Shown: positions 19,876 through 28,910 of the stretch, one piece after another
Layout of the letters: the number at the start of each line of letters is the position of its first letter
How positions within the stretch are numbered: the first letter of the stretch is position 1
Position numbers and translations under genes: made by a program
Notes under the pieces: generated by a model
Database searches by the model: none
Seen by the model: only the letters and a program-made list of their open reading frames with translations
Told to the model about the DNA's origin: nothing
Source: Rhodobacter capsulatus
GTDB lineage: Bacteria; Pseudomonadota; Alphaproteobacteria; Rhodobacterales; Rhodobacteraceae
Direction: 5' to 3'
NCBI RefSeq assembly: GCF_003254295.1
Contig: NZ_QKZO01000007.1
Coordinates: 124,001 to 188,000, forward strand
DNA: 64,000 nucleotides

Positions 19876-21492
19876 TTACGGCCCGATCACCGAACAATCG
19901 ACCGCCCGGGCTGCAAGGCGCGCGCAGGCCAGATCGGCGTCGCCGCGGCTGAGACCGACAAAGAGCGCATCATAGCCCGACTTGCGGGTCGCGACCTTGC
20001 GCAGCCCCTGCGACAGCGCGTTGCTTTCCATCAGCGCGGTTTTCAGCAGTACCTGTTCGGCGGCATATTGCGACGGATATTTGCCAAGGCTGATGCCCCA
20101 GTTGCGCCCGCCCGAGGAAGAGGCGCGGGCGACGACCTCGCGCTTGCCTTCGGGCATCGGCGCGGGCGGCGTCAGGGCGGCGAGAATCACCGTGTCATTG
20201 CGCGGCACCTGCGCCGAGGCGCCAAGCGCCAGGGTTTCGGGCTGCGCGGTGGCGGTCTGGATGAAGACCGGGCCCGAGGGATCGGTGTCGCCCTGGGCTT
20301 CGACGCTTTCGTCGGCGGGCTCGATCATCGCGAGGGTTTCGGGCTGCGGTGCGGTGACCTGGTCCAGCGGCGCGGGTTCGGGGGCCGGTTCGGGCGTGGC
20401 GGCGGCCAGTTGCACCGGCGCGTCTTCCGGCTCGGGCGTCGCGGCGGCGGAGGCCGGGCGGGCCTGCGGGCGCGGGCTGCGGGCAAGGCCTGCGAGTTCG
20501 AGCGCGTCGGGTGCGGCGGCGCGGGCGGCGACGGTGGCGGCCCCGGCGGCGGCGGCGGCCAGTTTCACCGCCTCCTCGTCGCCGTCCTCGGCCTCCTGCG
20601 CGGCTTCGACCTGCGGCCCGGAGATGTCGTTTTCGGCATTGGCCATCAGCATCGGCGGCTCGGGCTTTTGCGCATTGACCTTGCCGGGCGCGCGTTCAAA
20701 GCCCAGGTCGAGCAGCTCGGCCATCTTCGAGTTGCGCGCCGCGGGCGAGGTGCCGCCGAAGACCGTCGCGATGATGCGCTTGTTGCCGCGCTGCGCCGAG
20801 GCGGTCAGGTTGAAGCCTGCGGGCACGGTATAGCCGGTCTTGATGCCGTCGGCGCCGTCGTAGGCGTCCAGAAAGCGGCGGTTGGTATTCGCCACATGGG
20901 CGATGCCCGCATCCGCGGTCCGGCGCGAGAACAGATTGTAATATTGGGGAAAATCGTAAAGCAGGTGACGGCCGAGGATCGACATGTCATGCGCGGTCGA
21001 CAGATGCCCCGCCTTCGTCAGCCCGTTGGCGTTCTTGAAGGTGGTGTTCTTCATGCCAAGCGCCTTGGCGGTGCGGTTCATCCGCGCCGCGAAATGCGCC
21101 TCGTCGCCCTCGAGGAAATCGCCGATCGCGGCGGCGGCGTCATTGGCCGATTTGATCGCGGCGCCACGGATCAGATAGCGCAGGGCGATCTTCTGTCCGG
21201 TGCGCAGCCCCAGCCGCGAGGGCGCCTGACCGGCGGCATTGGCCGAGACCGTGACCATCGTGTCAAGGCTCGCCTCGCCCGATTCGATCGCCTGAAAGGC
21301 GATGTAAAGCGTCATCATCTTGGTCAGCGAGGCCGGGTGAAGCCGCGTGTCGGCGTTCTTTTCGTAAAGAACCTCGCCGGTGCGGGCGTCCATCACATAG
21401 GCCGCAAACGGTGCCGCCGACAGCGCCACCGGAAGAAGAGCCAAGAATACTGCCAAAAGACCCGAACGGCCCCAGTGCGTCAGCCTGGTCAC
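19876..21492 (-). CDS. D-alanyl-D-alanine carboxypeptidase (penicillin-binding protein 5 family) with SPOR domain
   Basis: This 538-residue periplasmic enzyme trims peptidoglycan stem pentapeptides. A signal peptide occupies about residues 1-26. Catalytic motifs are S55-L-T-K58, S115-A-N117 and K218-T-G220, typical of peptidase S11. A long Ala/Pro-rich linker (about 260-440) leads to a C-terminal SPOR domain (from about 465), which targets denuded glycan at the division septum. The substrate-binding C-terminal beta domain of classical PBP5 seems replaced by the linker and SPOR. Confidence 0.9.
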   Translation of the reverse strand: MTRLTHWGRSGLLAVFLALLPVALSAAPFAAYVMDARTGEVLYEKNADTRLHPASLTKMMTLYIAFQAIESGEASLDTMVTVSANAAGQAPSRLGLRTGQKIALRYLIRGAAIKSANDAAAAIGDFLEGDEAHFAARMNRTAKALGMKNTTFKNANGLTKAGHLSTAHDMSILGRHLLYDFPQYYNLFSRRTADAGIAHVANTNRRFLDAYDGADGIKTGYTVPAGFNLTASAQRGNKRIIATVFGGTSPAARNSKMAELLDLGFERAPGKVNAQKPEPPMLMANAENDISGPQVEAAQEAEDGDEEAVKLAAAAAGAATVAARAAAPDALELAGLARSPRPQARPASAAATPEPEDAPVQLAAATPEPAPEPAPLDQVTAPQPETLAMIEPADESVEAQGDTDPSGPVFIQTATAQPETLALGASAQVPRNDTVILAALTPPAPMPEGKREVVARASSSGGRNWGISLGKYPSQYAAEQVLLKTALMESNALSQGLRKVATRKSGYDALFVGLSRGDADLACARLAARAVDCSVIGP

Positions 21493-21692
21493 GATAACTG
21501 CCCTTACTGCCTCTATGTACCCCGTTGTGGTCTGGGGCTTGACGGCAAGTTTAGCACGCCTTCCCGGTGCTGAAAACCACGAAGATTCAAAGGCTTCAAC
21601 TGAGGCGTTCGTGCAACGCAGGGATGATTTTCGTCAACATGTTGCGGCCGCGGAGGGGGTTTGTGCCGGATCTTGTGGCTGGCGGTCGCGGA

Positions 21693-22403
21693 TCAGTCCC
21701 CGGTGGCGACCGCGATCGCGCCGACAAGACCCGCCAGCCCGCCCAGATCCGGCAGCTCGGCAAAACGCGGATGCGCCGCGGGCGGGGCGGCATGTTCCAG
21801 CGCCCAGGTCATCTCATGCGGCACATGCACGCCCCAGCCGCCCGCATCGAGCATCGGCAGCACGTCGGATTTCAGCGAATTGCCCACCATCAGCCCCTGA
21901 TCGGCGCCGGTGCCGTGCCGCGCGAAGACCGCGCGATAGGTCTCGGGGCGCTTGTCCGAGACGATCTCGACCGCGTCGAAAAGATCGCCAAGGCCCGATT
22001 GCGCCAGCTTGCGTTCCTGATCGAGCAGATCGCCCTTGGTCACCAGCACCAGCCGGTAGCGGCCTGCAAGCGCCTCGACCGCCTCGCGGGCATGGGGCAG
22101 GATCTCGATCGGATGCGCCAGCATCTCGCGCCCGGCGGCCAGGATCTCGCCGATCACCGCGGCGGGCACGCGGCCTGCGCTGACCTCGATCGCGGTCTCG
22201 ATCATCGACAGGGTGAAGCCCTTGACGCCAAAGCCATAGGCGCCGACGTTGCGGCGCTCGGCGGCGAGCAGGCGCTGTTCCAGCTGCGCCACCTCGGCGT
22301 GATCGGCCAGAAGGTCGTGAAACCGGGCCTGGGTCAGGCGGAAGAACCGCTCGTTGTGCCAAAGCGTGTCATCGGCATCAAAGCCGATCGTGGTCAGGGT
22401 CAT
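21693..22403 (-). CDS. HAD-superfamily hydrolase
   Basis: This 236-residue protein begins with HAD motif I (F-D-A-D-D-T-L-W, Asp9 and Asp11), followed by a helical cap, motif II/III (L-V-T-K-G-D near 130) and motif IV (V-G-N-S-L-K-S-D near 180). It is a phosphatase-type hydrolase whose substrate cannot be inferred. The ATG at 22403 has a GGAG site; upstream in-frame codons lack HAD character. It is divergent from clpS. Confidence 0.88.
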   Translation of the reverse strand: MTLTTIGFDADDTLWHNERFFRLTQARFHDLLADHAEVAQLEQRLLAAERRNVGAYGFGVKGFTLSMIETAIEVSAGRVPAAVIGEILAAGREMLAHPIEILPHAREAVEALAGRYRLVLVTKGDLLDQERKLAQSGLGDLFDAVEIVSDKRPETYRAVFARHGTGADQGLMVGNSLKSDVLPMLDAGGWGVHVPHEMTWALEHAAPPAAHPRFAELPDLGGLAGLVGAIAVATGD

Positions 22404-22574
22404 CGGGGCTCTCCTTGCGGGCAAACTGACGCCGGGCCGCGCGGTTGGCAAGATGCGCCGCACTGGCTTTTCTTGCCGCGCCATGATCCTATATTGATCC
22501 CCGGAGCCACGATTCCCTGCGATCTTGGACATTTGACACCGATTCGACCCTTTTGACCCTGCGGAGGACTGCCC

Positions 22575-22928
22575 TTGCTTCACCCCCTATACCTCAGCGC
22601 CCCTCGCGCCGGAGACGGCGAGGGGGATGGCGCGGGCGAGGCCGGGCTTGCGGTCAAGACCGCGCCCCGCACCGCCCGGCCGCCGATGTACAAGGTCATG
22701 CTGCTGAACGACGATTACACGCCGATGGAATTCGTCGTGCATATTCTGGAACGTTTCTTCGGCATGACCCATGCCCAGGCCTTCGAGATCATGCTGACCG
22801 TGCACAAGAAGGGGCTGGCCGTCGTCGGCGTCTATTCCTTCGAGGTGGCCGAGACCAAGGTCTCGCAGGTGATGGATTTTTCCCGCCGTCACCAGCACCC
22901 GCTGCAATGCACCATGGAAAAGGAGTGA
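22575..22928 (+). CDS. clpS: ATP-dependent Clp protease adaptor ClpS
   Basis: This 117-residue adaptor delivers N-degron substrates to ClpAP. The core runs from about residue 36 and contains [16 protein letters not shown], the N-end-rule pocket region, and K-V-S-Q-V-M near the end. The start is read as TTG at 22575 because GGAGG lies eight bases upstream and no ATG is equally well placed; the first ATG (22627) lacks a site. clpA is not adjacent; an RsmC-like gene follows 21 bases later. Confidence 0.9.
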   Translation: MLHPLYLSAPRAGDGEGDGAGEAGLAVKTAPRTARPPMYKVMLLNDDYTPMEFVVHILERFFGMTHAQAFEIMLTVHKKGLAVVGVYSFEVAETKVSQVMDFSRRHQHPLQCTMEKE

Positions 22929-22949
22929 GGGGGGCACCCCTCCGATCTG

Positions 22950-24014
22950 ATGAGCCATCCCCGTTTGATGCTGGCGCTTGAGGCGCCGCAAGCCCTGCCG
23001 TCCGAAGGGCGGATCGTCGTTTACCGTCCCACCGCCGAGACCGACCTGTCCGATCTGCCAAAGGACCGGCTGCAGCTGGTGCAGGGCTTCCGGCCCGACC
23101 ACGACGCGCTGGCCGGGCGCGGTTTCACTGTCGCCGCCGCGACGGCGGAAGGCGGGTTCGCCGCCGCCGTGGTCTTCGTGCCGCGCGCCAAGGCCGAGGC
23201 GCGGGCGCTGCTGGCCGAGGCTTGCGCCCGCGTCGTGCCGGGCGGGCCGATCTGGGTCGACGGGCTGAAGACTGACGGCATCGATTCGCTGCTGAAAGAT
23301 CTGCGTGCGCTGGTGCCGGTCACCGACCCGATCGCCAAGGCGCATGGCAAGATTTTCGGCTTTGCCGCCACGCCGGGTGCGCTGGCGGGCTGGGAGGCGC
23401 GGCCGCTGCAGCCCGCGCCGGGCTTCACCACCGCGCCGGGGGTGTTTTCGGCCGATGGCATCGACCGTGGCTCGGCGCTGCTGGCCGCCTGCCTGCCCGA
23501 GACGCTGCCCGCAAGGGTGGTCGATCTGGGCGCGGGCTGGGGCTGGCTTGCGGCGCAGGTTCTGGCGCGCAAGGGGGTGGAGGCGGTCGATCTGGTCGAG
23601 GCGGACCATGCCGCGCTGGATTGTGCGAAACGCAACCTGCCCGATCCGCGGGCGCGGTTTCACTGGGCCGATGCGACCCGGGTCAAGCTCGACACCCGGC
23701 CGCTCGCCATCGTGATGAACCCGCCCTTTCACACCTCCCGCGCCGCCGATCCCGCTTTGGGCGTGGCCTTCATCCGTGCGGCGGCGGGGCTTTTGTCGCT
23801 CTCGGGCACGCTCTGGATGGTGGCGAACCGGCATCTGCCCTATGAAGCCGTGCTGCGCGCCTGCTTCCACGAGGTGACGGAACTCACCCCGCCCGGCGGC
23901 CGCGACGGCGCCTTCCGGGTGCTCCGGGCCGAGCGTCCGATTGCGCATGCGACGAAACCGGAAAAGCCCGCGCCCGAAACCGCCGCGCGCCGGGTGGTGC
24001 GGCGGCGGCGCTGA
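22950..24014 (+). CDS. Class I SAM-dependent methyltransferase, RsmC/RlmG type
   Basis: This 354-residue protein has the two-part architecture of 16S rRNA guanine-N2 methyltransferases. A degenerate N-terminal domain is followed by a catalytic Rossmann domain with V-V-D-L-G-A-G-W-G near 190 and the N257-P-P-F260 motif of N-methylating enzymes. The likely target is G1207 of 16S rRNA or an equivalent 23S guanine. A basic tail ends R-R-V-V-R-R-R-R. It probably shares a transcript with clpS. Confidence 0.85.
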   Translation: MSHPRLMLALEAPQALPSEGRIVVYRPTAETDLSDLPKDRLQLVQGFRPDHDALAGRGFTVAAATAEGGFAAAVVFVPRAKAEARALLAEACARVVPGGPIWVDGLKTDGIDSLLKDLRALVPVTDPIAKAHGKIFGFAATPGALAGWEARPLQPAPGFTTAPGVFSADGIDRGSALLAACLPETLPARVVDLGAGWGWLAAQVLARKGVEAVDLVEADHAALDCAKRNLPDPRARFHWADATRVKLDTRPLAIVMNPPFHTSRAADPALGVAFIRAAAGLLSLSGTLWMVANRHLPYEAVLRACFHEVTELTPPGGRDGAFRVLRAERPIAHATKPEKPAPETAARRVVRRRR

Positions 24015-24029
24015 GAGCGGCGCGCGGGC

Positions 24030-24440
24030 CTATTCTTCGGGATAGGCCGCGCGGCAGGCGCGGATCGCGGCATTGGCGGCGGGGGTCATCTCGCGGATCT
24101 TGTCGCGCAGCCCGTCGCGCTTGCGCCGTTCCGAGACCGGATCGATCGCCACTTCGCGGGTGCGGGTGACGGTGTAATCCTCAAGACACATCCGCGGCTT
24201 CTCGATCACCGTGCCGTTGCCGCGGCGGATCACGTCGGTGCCGCAGTGTTCCCAGCGCGTCATCGGCACCTCGTAATCCTCATAGGCATAGCCGCGCGCC
24301 AGATTGCCCTCGATCTCGTCGAGCATCCCCTGCAGATGCCGGATCTCGCGGGTCTCGCGGTTGATGCATTGCTCCTGCGGCGTGCCGCAGCCGGCCAGAA
24401 CACCGAAGCCCAGAACAGCGAACACGATCAGCTTGCGCAT
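24030..24440 (-). CDS. Small lipoprotein of unknown function
   Basis: This 136-residue protein has a lipoprotein signal with lipobox L-A-G-C at about 15-18. The mature part is charged, with likely coiled-coil stretches (around L-Q-G-M-L-D-E-I-E and R-R-K-R-D-G-L-R) and several cysteines that could form disulfides. I do not recognise a family. The ATG at 24440 has a GGAGGG site. It is convergent with the RsmC-like gene with a 15-base gap. Confidence 0.75.
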   Translation of the reverse strand: MRKLIVFAVLGFGVLAGCGTPQEQCINRETREIRHLQGMLDEIEGNLARGYAYEDYEVPMTRWEHCGTDVIRRGNGTVIEKPRMCLEDYTVTRTREVAIDPVSERRKRDGLRDKIREMTPAANAAIRACRAAYPEE

Positions 24441-24470
24441 GGAACCCTCCGTTTGGGTCATTCTTGCGCT

Positions 24471-24580
24471 CGCGCACGCGGAAAGGCAATCGCCCGCGCA
24501 CGCGGAAAGCCAACCGGGGAGGGGGGCGCCGCCCCCGGGATATTTGGCCAGGGTGAACGCGGGATATTTGCCGTGATGCC
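24471..24580. repeat. Direct repeat and TATTTGG-family arms upstream of the helicase gene
   Basis: A 15-bp direct repeat CGCGCACGCGGAAAG occurs at 24471-24485 and 24495-24509. It is followed by a TATTTGG-family arm beginning CCCGGGATATTTGGCC at about 24534 and a shortened copy (GCGGGATATTTGCC) at about 24559. These two arms are in direct rather than inverted orientation. Confidence 0.6.
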
Positions 24581-24652
24581 AGAACGGGGCTTTCCTTTTG
24601 GGCGGATTGGGCGTATGGGCTGCCCTTTGATAGTAGCGAAAGCCCCCCCCAT

Positions 24653-26638
24653 ATGACCGACTTCCCCCATCTTCCCGCGGCGCTTGCCGAGGCTCTGTCC
24701 GCGCGGGGCTATGATGCCCTGACGCCCGTTCAGGACGCGGTGACGCGCCCCGAGCTGGCCGGACGGGATCTCCTCGTCTCGGCGCAGACGGGGTCGGGCA
24801 AGACGGTGGCTTTCGGGCTGGCGATCTCAGCGGAACTGCTGGGCGAAAACGGCATCTCGCCTTACCCGGATCTGCCGCGCGCGCTGGTTGTCGCGCCGAC
24901 GCGCGAATTGGCGGTGCAGGTCAGCCGCGAGCTGAGCTGGCTTTACGAAAAGGCGGGGGCGGTGATCACCGGCGCCGTCGGCGGCATGGATGCCCGCGCC
25001 GAGCGCCGGGCGCTGGAACGCGGCGCGCATATCGTTGTCGGCACGCCCGGGCGGATCTGCGATCACATCCGCCGCGGTGCGCTGGATCTCTCGGCGCTGT
25101 CGGCGGTCGTGCTGGACGAGGCCGACGAGATGCTCGACATGGGTTTCCGCGAAGATCTGGAATTCATTCTGGAATCCGCACCCGAAGGGCGCCGCACGCT
25201 GATGTTTTCGGCGACCGTGCCGCGCGAGATCGAGCGGCTGGCGCAGACCTTCCAGCGCGAGGCGGAGCGGATTTCCACCGTGTCCTCGCGCGAGAGCCAT
25301 GCCGATATCGACTACCGCGGCGTGCTGGTGGACCGCTCCGACCGGGAAAACGCCATCGTCAACCTGCTGCGCCTGCACGAGGCCGAGCGCGCCATCGTGT
25401 TCTGCTCGACCCGGGCGGCGGTGACGCATCTGACCGGCAAGCTTCTGAACCGGGGTTTCTCGGTCGTGGCGCTGTCGGGGGAGCTGACGCAGGACGAACG
25501 CTCGCGCGCGCTGCAGATGATGCGCGACGGCCGGGCGCGGGTCTGCATCGCGACCGACGTGGCGGCGCGCGGCATCGACCTGCCGGGGCTGGAGCTGGTG
25601 ATTCACGCCGATCTGCCGATGAACCGCGAGGGGCTGTTGCACCGTTCGGGCCGCACCGGCCGGGCCGGGCGCAAGGGGCTGTCGGCGATCGTCGTGCCGC
25701 TGAACGTGCGTGCCAAGGCCGAGCGGCTTTTGCGCGAGGCGCAGGTCTCGGTGACCTGGGAAGGCGCGCCGACGCCCGAGGATATTCTGGCCCGCGATCA
25801 GGAACGTCTGCTGACGGAACCGGCGCTGGTCGAGCCCGCGACGGCCGAGGAATTCGACGCCATCGCCCGGCTTCTGGAAACGCATGAGCCGAAACAGCTG
25901 GCCGCTGCCGTGCTGCGCCATTTCCGCGCCGCCCGCACCGCGCCCGAGGATGTGATCGCCGTCACCGTGGGCGAGGGGCCGAAACCCCGCGCGCGCGAGG
26001 AATTCGGCGCCGCGCGCTGGTATCGGCTCTCGATGGGCCATGACCAATGGGTTGATCCGAAATGGCTTTTGCCGATGCTTTGCCGTGCGGGCGATCTGAC
26101 CCGGCGCGACATCGGGATGATCCGGGTGATGCAGCAAGAGACCTTCGTGCAGATCCATGAATCGATGGCCGACCGTTTCGAGGCGGGTCTGGGCGCCGAT
26201 CGGGTGATGGAAGGCAAATGCACGGTCGAAAACCTGCCGGGCATGCCCGAGGGACTCGACCGTCCGGCGCCGAAGCCCGACCGGTGGACCAAGACCGGCG
26301 ATCGCAAGCCCTATGAGAAGAAACCCTATGCGCCGCGCGGCAGCTATGGCGACAAGCCCGCGCCGAAGCCGCATCGCAAGGGCCCGCCGCGCGAAGAGGG
26401 GGCCGAGCGTCCCGACCGCGCCGAGCGGTTCGAGAAGACCGAGCGTCCCGCCCGCAAGCCCCTGGGCGACGCCCCGGCGCCGAAGCCCCGCAAGGCCGCC
26501 CCCTGGGCGCGCGAAGGCGGCCACGGTGCCGCCGCGAAAGAGGGCAAACCGGCGCCGAAATACGGCGCGAAAAGCTTTGCCAAGCCGGGTGCGAAACCGG
26601 CGGGCAAGCCCGGTCCGAAAAAACCGCGCAGCTTCTGA
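24653..26638 (+). CDS. DEAD-box ATP-dependent RNA helicase (CsdA/DeaD type)
   Basis: This 661-residue helicase has all core motifs: A-Q-T-G-S-G-K-T (Lys50), P-T-R-E-L-A, T-P-G-R, D155-E-A-D158, S186-A-T188 and H-R-S-G-R-T-G-R-A-G near 325. A DbpA-type RNA-binding domain follows the core at about 440-520 (F-G-A-A-R-W-Y-R-L-S). The tail from about 535 is lysine/proline/arginine-rich, low in complexity and probably binds RNA. It likely acts in ribosome assembly and cold adaptation. Confidence 0.92.
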   Translation: MTDFPHLPAALAEALSARGYDALTPVQDAVTRPELAGRDLLVSAQTGSGKTVAFGLAISAELLGENGISPYPDLPRALVVAPTRELAVQVSRELSWLYEKAGAVITGAVGGMDARAERRALERGAHIVVGTPGRICDHIRRGALDLSALSAVVLDEADEMLDMGFREDLEFILESAPEGRRTLMFSATVPREIERLAQTFQREAERISTVSSRESHADIDYRGVLVDRSDRENAIVNLLRLHEAERAIVFCSTRAAVTHLTGKLLNRGFSVVALSGELTQDERSRALQMMRDGRARVCIATDVAARGIDLPGLELVIHADLPMNREGLLHRSGRTGRAGRKGLSAIVVPLNVRAKAERLLREAQVSVTWEGAPTPEDILARDQERLLTEPALVEPATAEEFDAIARLLETHEPKQLAAAVLRHFRAARTAPEDVIAVTVGEGPKPRAREEFGAARWYRLSMGHDQWVDPKWLLPMLCRAGDLTRRDIGMIRVMQQETFVQIHESMADRFEAGLGADRVMEGKCTVENLPGMPEGLDRPAPKPDRWTKTGDRKPYEKKPYAPRGSYGDKPAPKPHRKGPPREEGAERPDRAERFEKTERPARKPLGDAPAPKPRKAAPWAREGGHGAAAKEGKPAPKYGAKSFAKPGAKPAGKPGPKKPRSF

Positions 26639-26660
26639 ACCGCTGCGCCAGATAAGCAAA

Positions 26661-26703
26661 GGGGGCCTCGCGGCCCCCTTTTTCTTGGTCCAAATACGCC
26701 CTT
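26661..26703. terminator. Terminator plus TATTTGG-family arm between helicase gene and hemE
   Basis: GGGGGCC and GGCCCCC form a 7-bp stem with a TCGC loop (26661-26678), followed by TTTTT. The T-run is itself the start of a repeat arm (TTTTTCTTGGTCCAAATACG and onward, to 26703). The hairpin therefore uses the repeat as its U-tract. Confidence 0.8.
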
Positions 26704-26709
26704 GCGCGC

Positions 26710-27744
26710 TCAGCCCTTGCGGATGGTTTCCATCAAAAGCGTGACGTTGTCCGGGTTCGCCTCCGGCGTGATGCCATGGCCGAGGTTGAAGATATGCGGC
26801 CCGTTCTTGAACGCGGCGACGACCTTTTTCGTTGCGTCCACAAGGGCTTCGCCGCCGGTCACCATGTAGGACGGGTCAAGGTTGCCCTGCACGCAGGTCT
26901 TGCCCATCTGCACATTCGCCGCCGCCCAGTCGGGCGAGACCGAATTGTCGATGGCGACGCAATCCGCTCCGGTCTTCTCGGCGAAACCGATGTAGCCTTG
27001 GCCCGCCTCGCGCGGGAAGGCGATGACCGGCAGGCCGGGGAAGCGGCGCTTCATCTCGGCGGTGATGATCCGCGCGGGCTCGACCGCGAAATCCTCGAAA
27101 TCCTGACCCTTGAGCGACCCGGCCCAGCTGTCGAAGAGCTTGACCACTTCGCAGCCCGCCTCGACCTGTTTCGAGAGATATTCGATCGTCGCCACGGTCA
27201 CCGCATCGATCAGCGCCGAGAAGGCGGCCCGGTCGGTGTCCTTGAACTTGTGCGCCGCCGCCTGATCCTTGGAGCCGCGGCCCGCGATCATGTAGGTGGC
27301 CACGGTCCAGGGCATGCCCGCAAAGCCGATGAAGGTGGTTTCCTTCGGCAGCTCGCGCGACAGGATCTTGCAGGTCTCATAGACCGGGGCAAGCTTGTCG
27401 TGGATGTCGTCCTTGCCCTTGAGCGCCTTGACGCCCTCCATCGAGGTCACGGTGGACATCCGGGGGCCTTCCCCGGTTTCAAACCACAGATCCAGCCCAA
27501 GCGCCTGCGGCAGCAGCAGAATGTCGGCAAACAGGATCGCCGCGTCAAAGCCATAGCGGCGGATCGGTTGCAGCGTCACCTCGGCGGCCAGGTCCGGCGT
27601 GTAGCACAGGCTCAGGAAATCGCCCGCCTGCGCGCGGGTGGCGCGGTATTCGGGCAGATAACGGCCCGCCTGCCGCATCAGCCACACCGGCGGCGTGGAA
27701 AGAACTTCGCCCTTGAGGGCGCGCAGGATCGTCTTGTCGGTCAT
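26710..27744 (-). CDS. hemE: Uroporphyrinogen decarboxylase
   Basis: This 344-residue enzyme decarboxylates the four acetate side chains of uroporphyrinogen III to give coproporphyrinogen III, feeding heme and bacteriochlorophyll synthesis. Signatures are [16 protein letters not shown] at the N-terminus and [12 protein letters not shown] near 150. The ATG at 27744 follows an AGGAGG-type site. It is divergent from hemC, with a CrtJ-type operator between. Confidence 0.97.
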   Translation of the reverse strand: MTDKTILRALKGEVLSTPPVWLMRQAGRYLPEYRATRAQAGDFLSLCYTPDLAAEVTLQPIRRYGFDAAILFADILLLPQALGLDLWFETGEGPRMSTVTSMEGVKALKGKDDIHDKLAPVYETCKILSRELPKETTFIGFAGMPWTVATYMIAGRGSKDQAAAHKFKDTDRAAFSALIDAVTVATIEYLSKQVEAGCEVVKLFDSWAGSLKGQDFEDFAVEPARIITAEMKRRFPGLPVIAFPREAGQGYIGFAEKTGADCVAIDNSVSPDWAAANVQMGKTCVQGNLDPSYMVTGGEALVDATKKVVAAFKNGPHIFNLGHGITPEANPDNVTLLMETIRKG

Positions 27745-27790
27745 AGGGGGCCTCCTTACTTGCTTCCTTTCAGCGTCCCCTGCGGCTGAA

Positions 27791-27808
27791 TGTCAAGCTC
27801 TGTTGACA
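27791..27808. promoter_or_regulatory. CrtJ/PpsR-type operator between hemE and hemC
   Basis: TGTCAAGCTCTGTTGACA is a TGT-N12-ACA palindrome, the binding pattern of the photosynthesis repressor CrtJ (PpsR). It is 47 bases upstream of the hemE ATG and 46 bases upstream of the hemC ATG, so it can control both. A TTGACA hexamer overlaps the right half-site. Confidence 0.75.
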
Positions 27809-27853
27809 CTTGTAAAGCTTGCGCGGGCAATCTGACGCGGTTATGCCAAGCGC

Positions 27854-28807
27854 ATGGAACAGATGCCCTCGCCCAACGCCCCGCTGAAGATCGGCACCCG
27901 CGGCAGCCCTCTGGCGCTCGCGCAAGCCTTTGAGACCCGTTCGCGGCTCATGGCCGCCTTCGATCTGCCCGAAGAGGCCTTCGAGATCGTCGTGATCAAG
28001 ACCTCGGGCGACAATGCGGCGCTGATCGCCGCCGACAAGCCTTTGAAAGAGGTGGGGGGCAAGGGCCTTTTCACCAAGGAAATCGAAGAGGCGATGCTGG
28101 CGGGCTCGATCGACATCGCCGTGCATTCGATGAAGGACATGCCGACGCTTCAGCCCGAGGGGCTGATCCTCGACTGCTACCTGCCGCGCGAAGACACCCG
28201 CGATGCCTTCGTCTCGATGAAATACAATTCGCTCGCCGAGCTGCCCGAGGGCGCTGTGGTGGGCACCTCCAGCTTGCGCCGTCGCGCGCAATTGTCTGCC
28301 CGTCGCCCCGATCTGAAGATGGTCGAATTCCGCGGCAACGTGCAGACGCGGATGAAGAAGCTGGGCGAAGGCGTGGCCGATGCCACCTTCCTGGCGCTGG
28401 CCGGTCTGAACCGTCTGGGCATGTCCGAAGTGGCGAAATCCGCGATCGAGCCGGAAGACATGCTGCCCGCCGTGGCGCAGGGCTGCATCGGGATCGAACG
28501 CCGCGAGGCCGATAGCCGCGCCAAGATGATGCTTGATGCCATCCATCACGCGCCCTCGGGGCTGCGTCTGGCCTGCGAACGCAGCTTCCTTCTGACGCTC
28601 GATGGCTCGTGCGAGACCCCGATCGGCGGTCTTTCGGTGCTCGAAGGCGATCAGATCTGGCTGCGCGGCGAGATCCTGCGTCCCGATGGCTCCGAGACGA
28701 TCACGGGCGAGATCCGCGGCCCGGCCGCCGATGGCGTGGCGCTGGGCGCGGAACTGGCGAAACAGCTGCTGGCCAAGGCGCCTGCGGATTTCTTCTGCTG
28801 GCGGTAA
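27854..28807 (+). CDS. hemC: Porphobilinogen deaminase (hydroxymethylbilane synthase)
   Basis: This 317-residue enzyme polymerises four porphobilinogens to hydroxymethylbilane. Signatures: K-I-G-T-R-G-S-P-L-A-L-A-Q at the N-terminus, V-H-S-M-K-D-M-P near 95, and the dipyrromethane cofactor cysteine Cys253 in G-S-C-E-T-P-I-G-G. Start at 27854 gives a short N-terminal extension before the core; an in-frame ATG at 27863 is possible. Divergent from hemE. Confidence 0.96.
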   Translation: MEQMPSPNAPLKIGTRGSPLALAQAFETRSRLMAAFDLPEEAFEIVVIKTSGDNAALIAADKPLKEVGGKGLFTKEIEEAMLAGSIDIAVHSMKDMPTLQPEGLILDCYLPREDTRDAFVSMKYNSLAELPEGAVVGTSSLRRRAQLSARRPDLKMVEFRGNVQTRMKKLGEGVADATFLALAGLNRLGMSEVAKSAIEPEDMLPAVAQGCIGIERREADSRAKMMLDAIHHAPSGLRLACERSFLLTLDGSCETPIGGLSVLEGDQIWLRGEILRPDGSETITGEIRGPAADGVALGAELAKQLLAKAPADFFCWR

Positions 28808-28825
28808 GCCTGCCGCACCCGCGTA

Positions 28826-28880
28826 AAGGGCGTATTTGAGCCAAGAAAAAGCGGCATGTTTTTTCTTGGTGAAAATACGC
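28826..28880. repeat. Inverted TATTTGG-family repeat between hemC and the GlcD-like gene
   Basis: The left arm AAGGGCGTATTTGAGCC starts at 28826 and runs through AAGAAAAAGC to about 28852. The right arm (TTTTTTCTTGG and AAAATACGC) covers 28859-28880. It probably terminates hemC. Confidence 0.8.
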
Positions 28881-28910
28881 GAAAGCGCGGCCAAAGCCCC
28901 GGGCGATCCG

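Noticed and set aside
28836-28910. N-terminal extension of the GlcD-like protein
   Set aside because: The extra codons are translated repeat-family sequence; the ATG at 28911 gives a family-like start.
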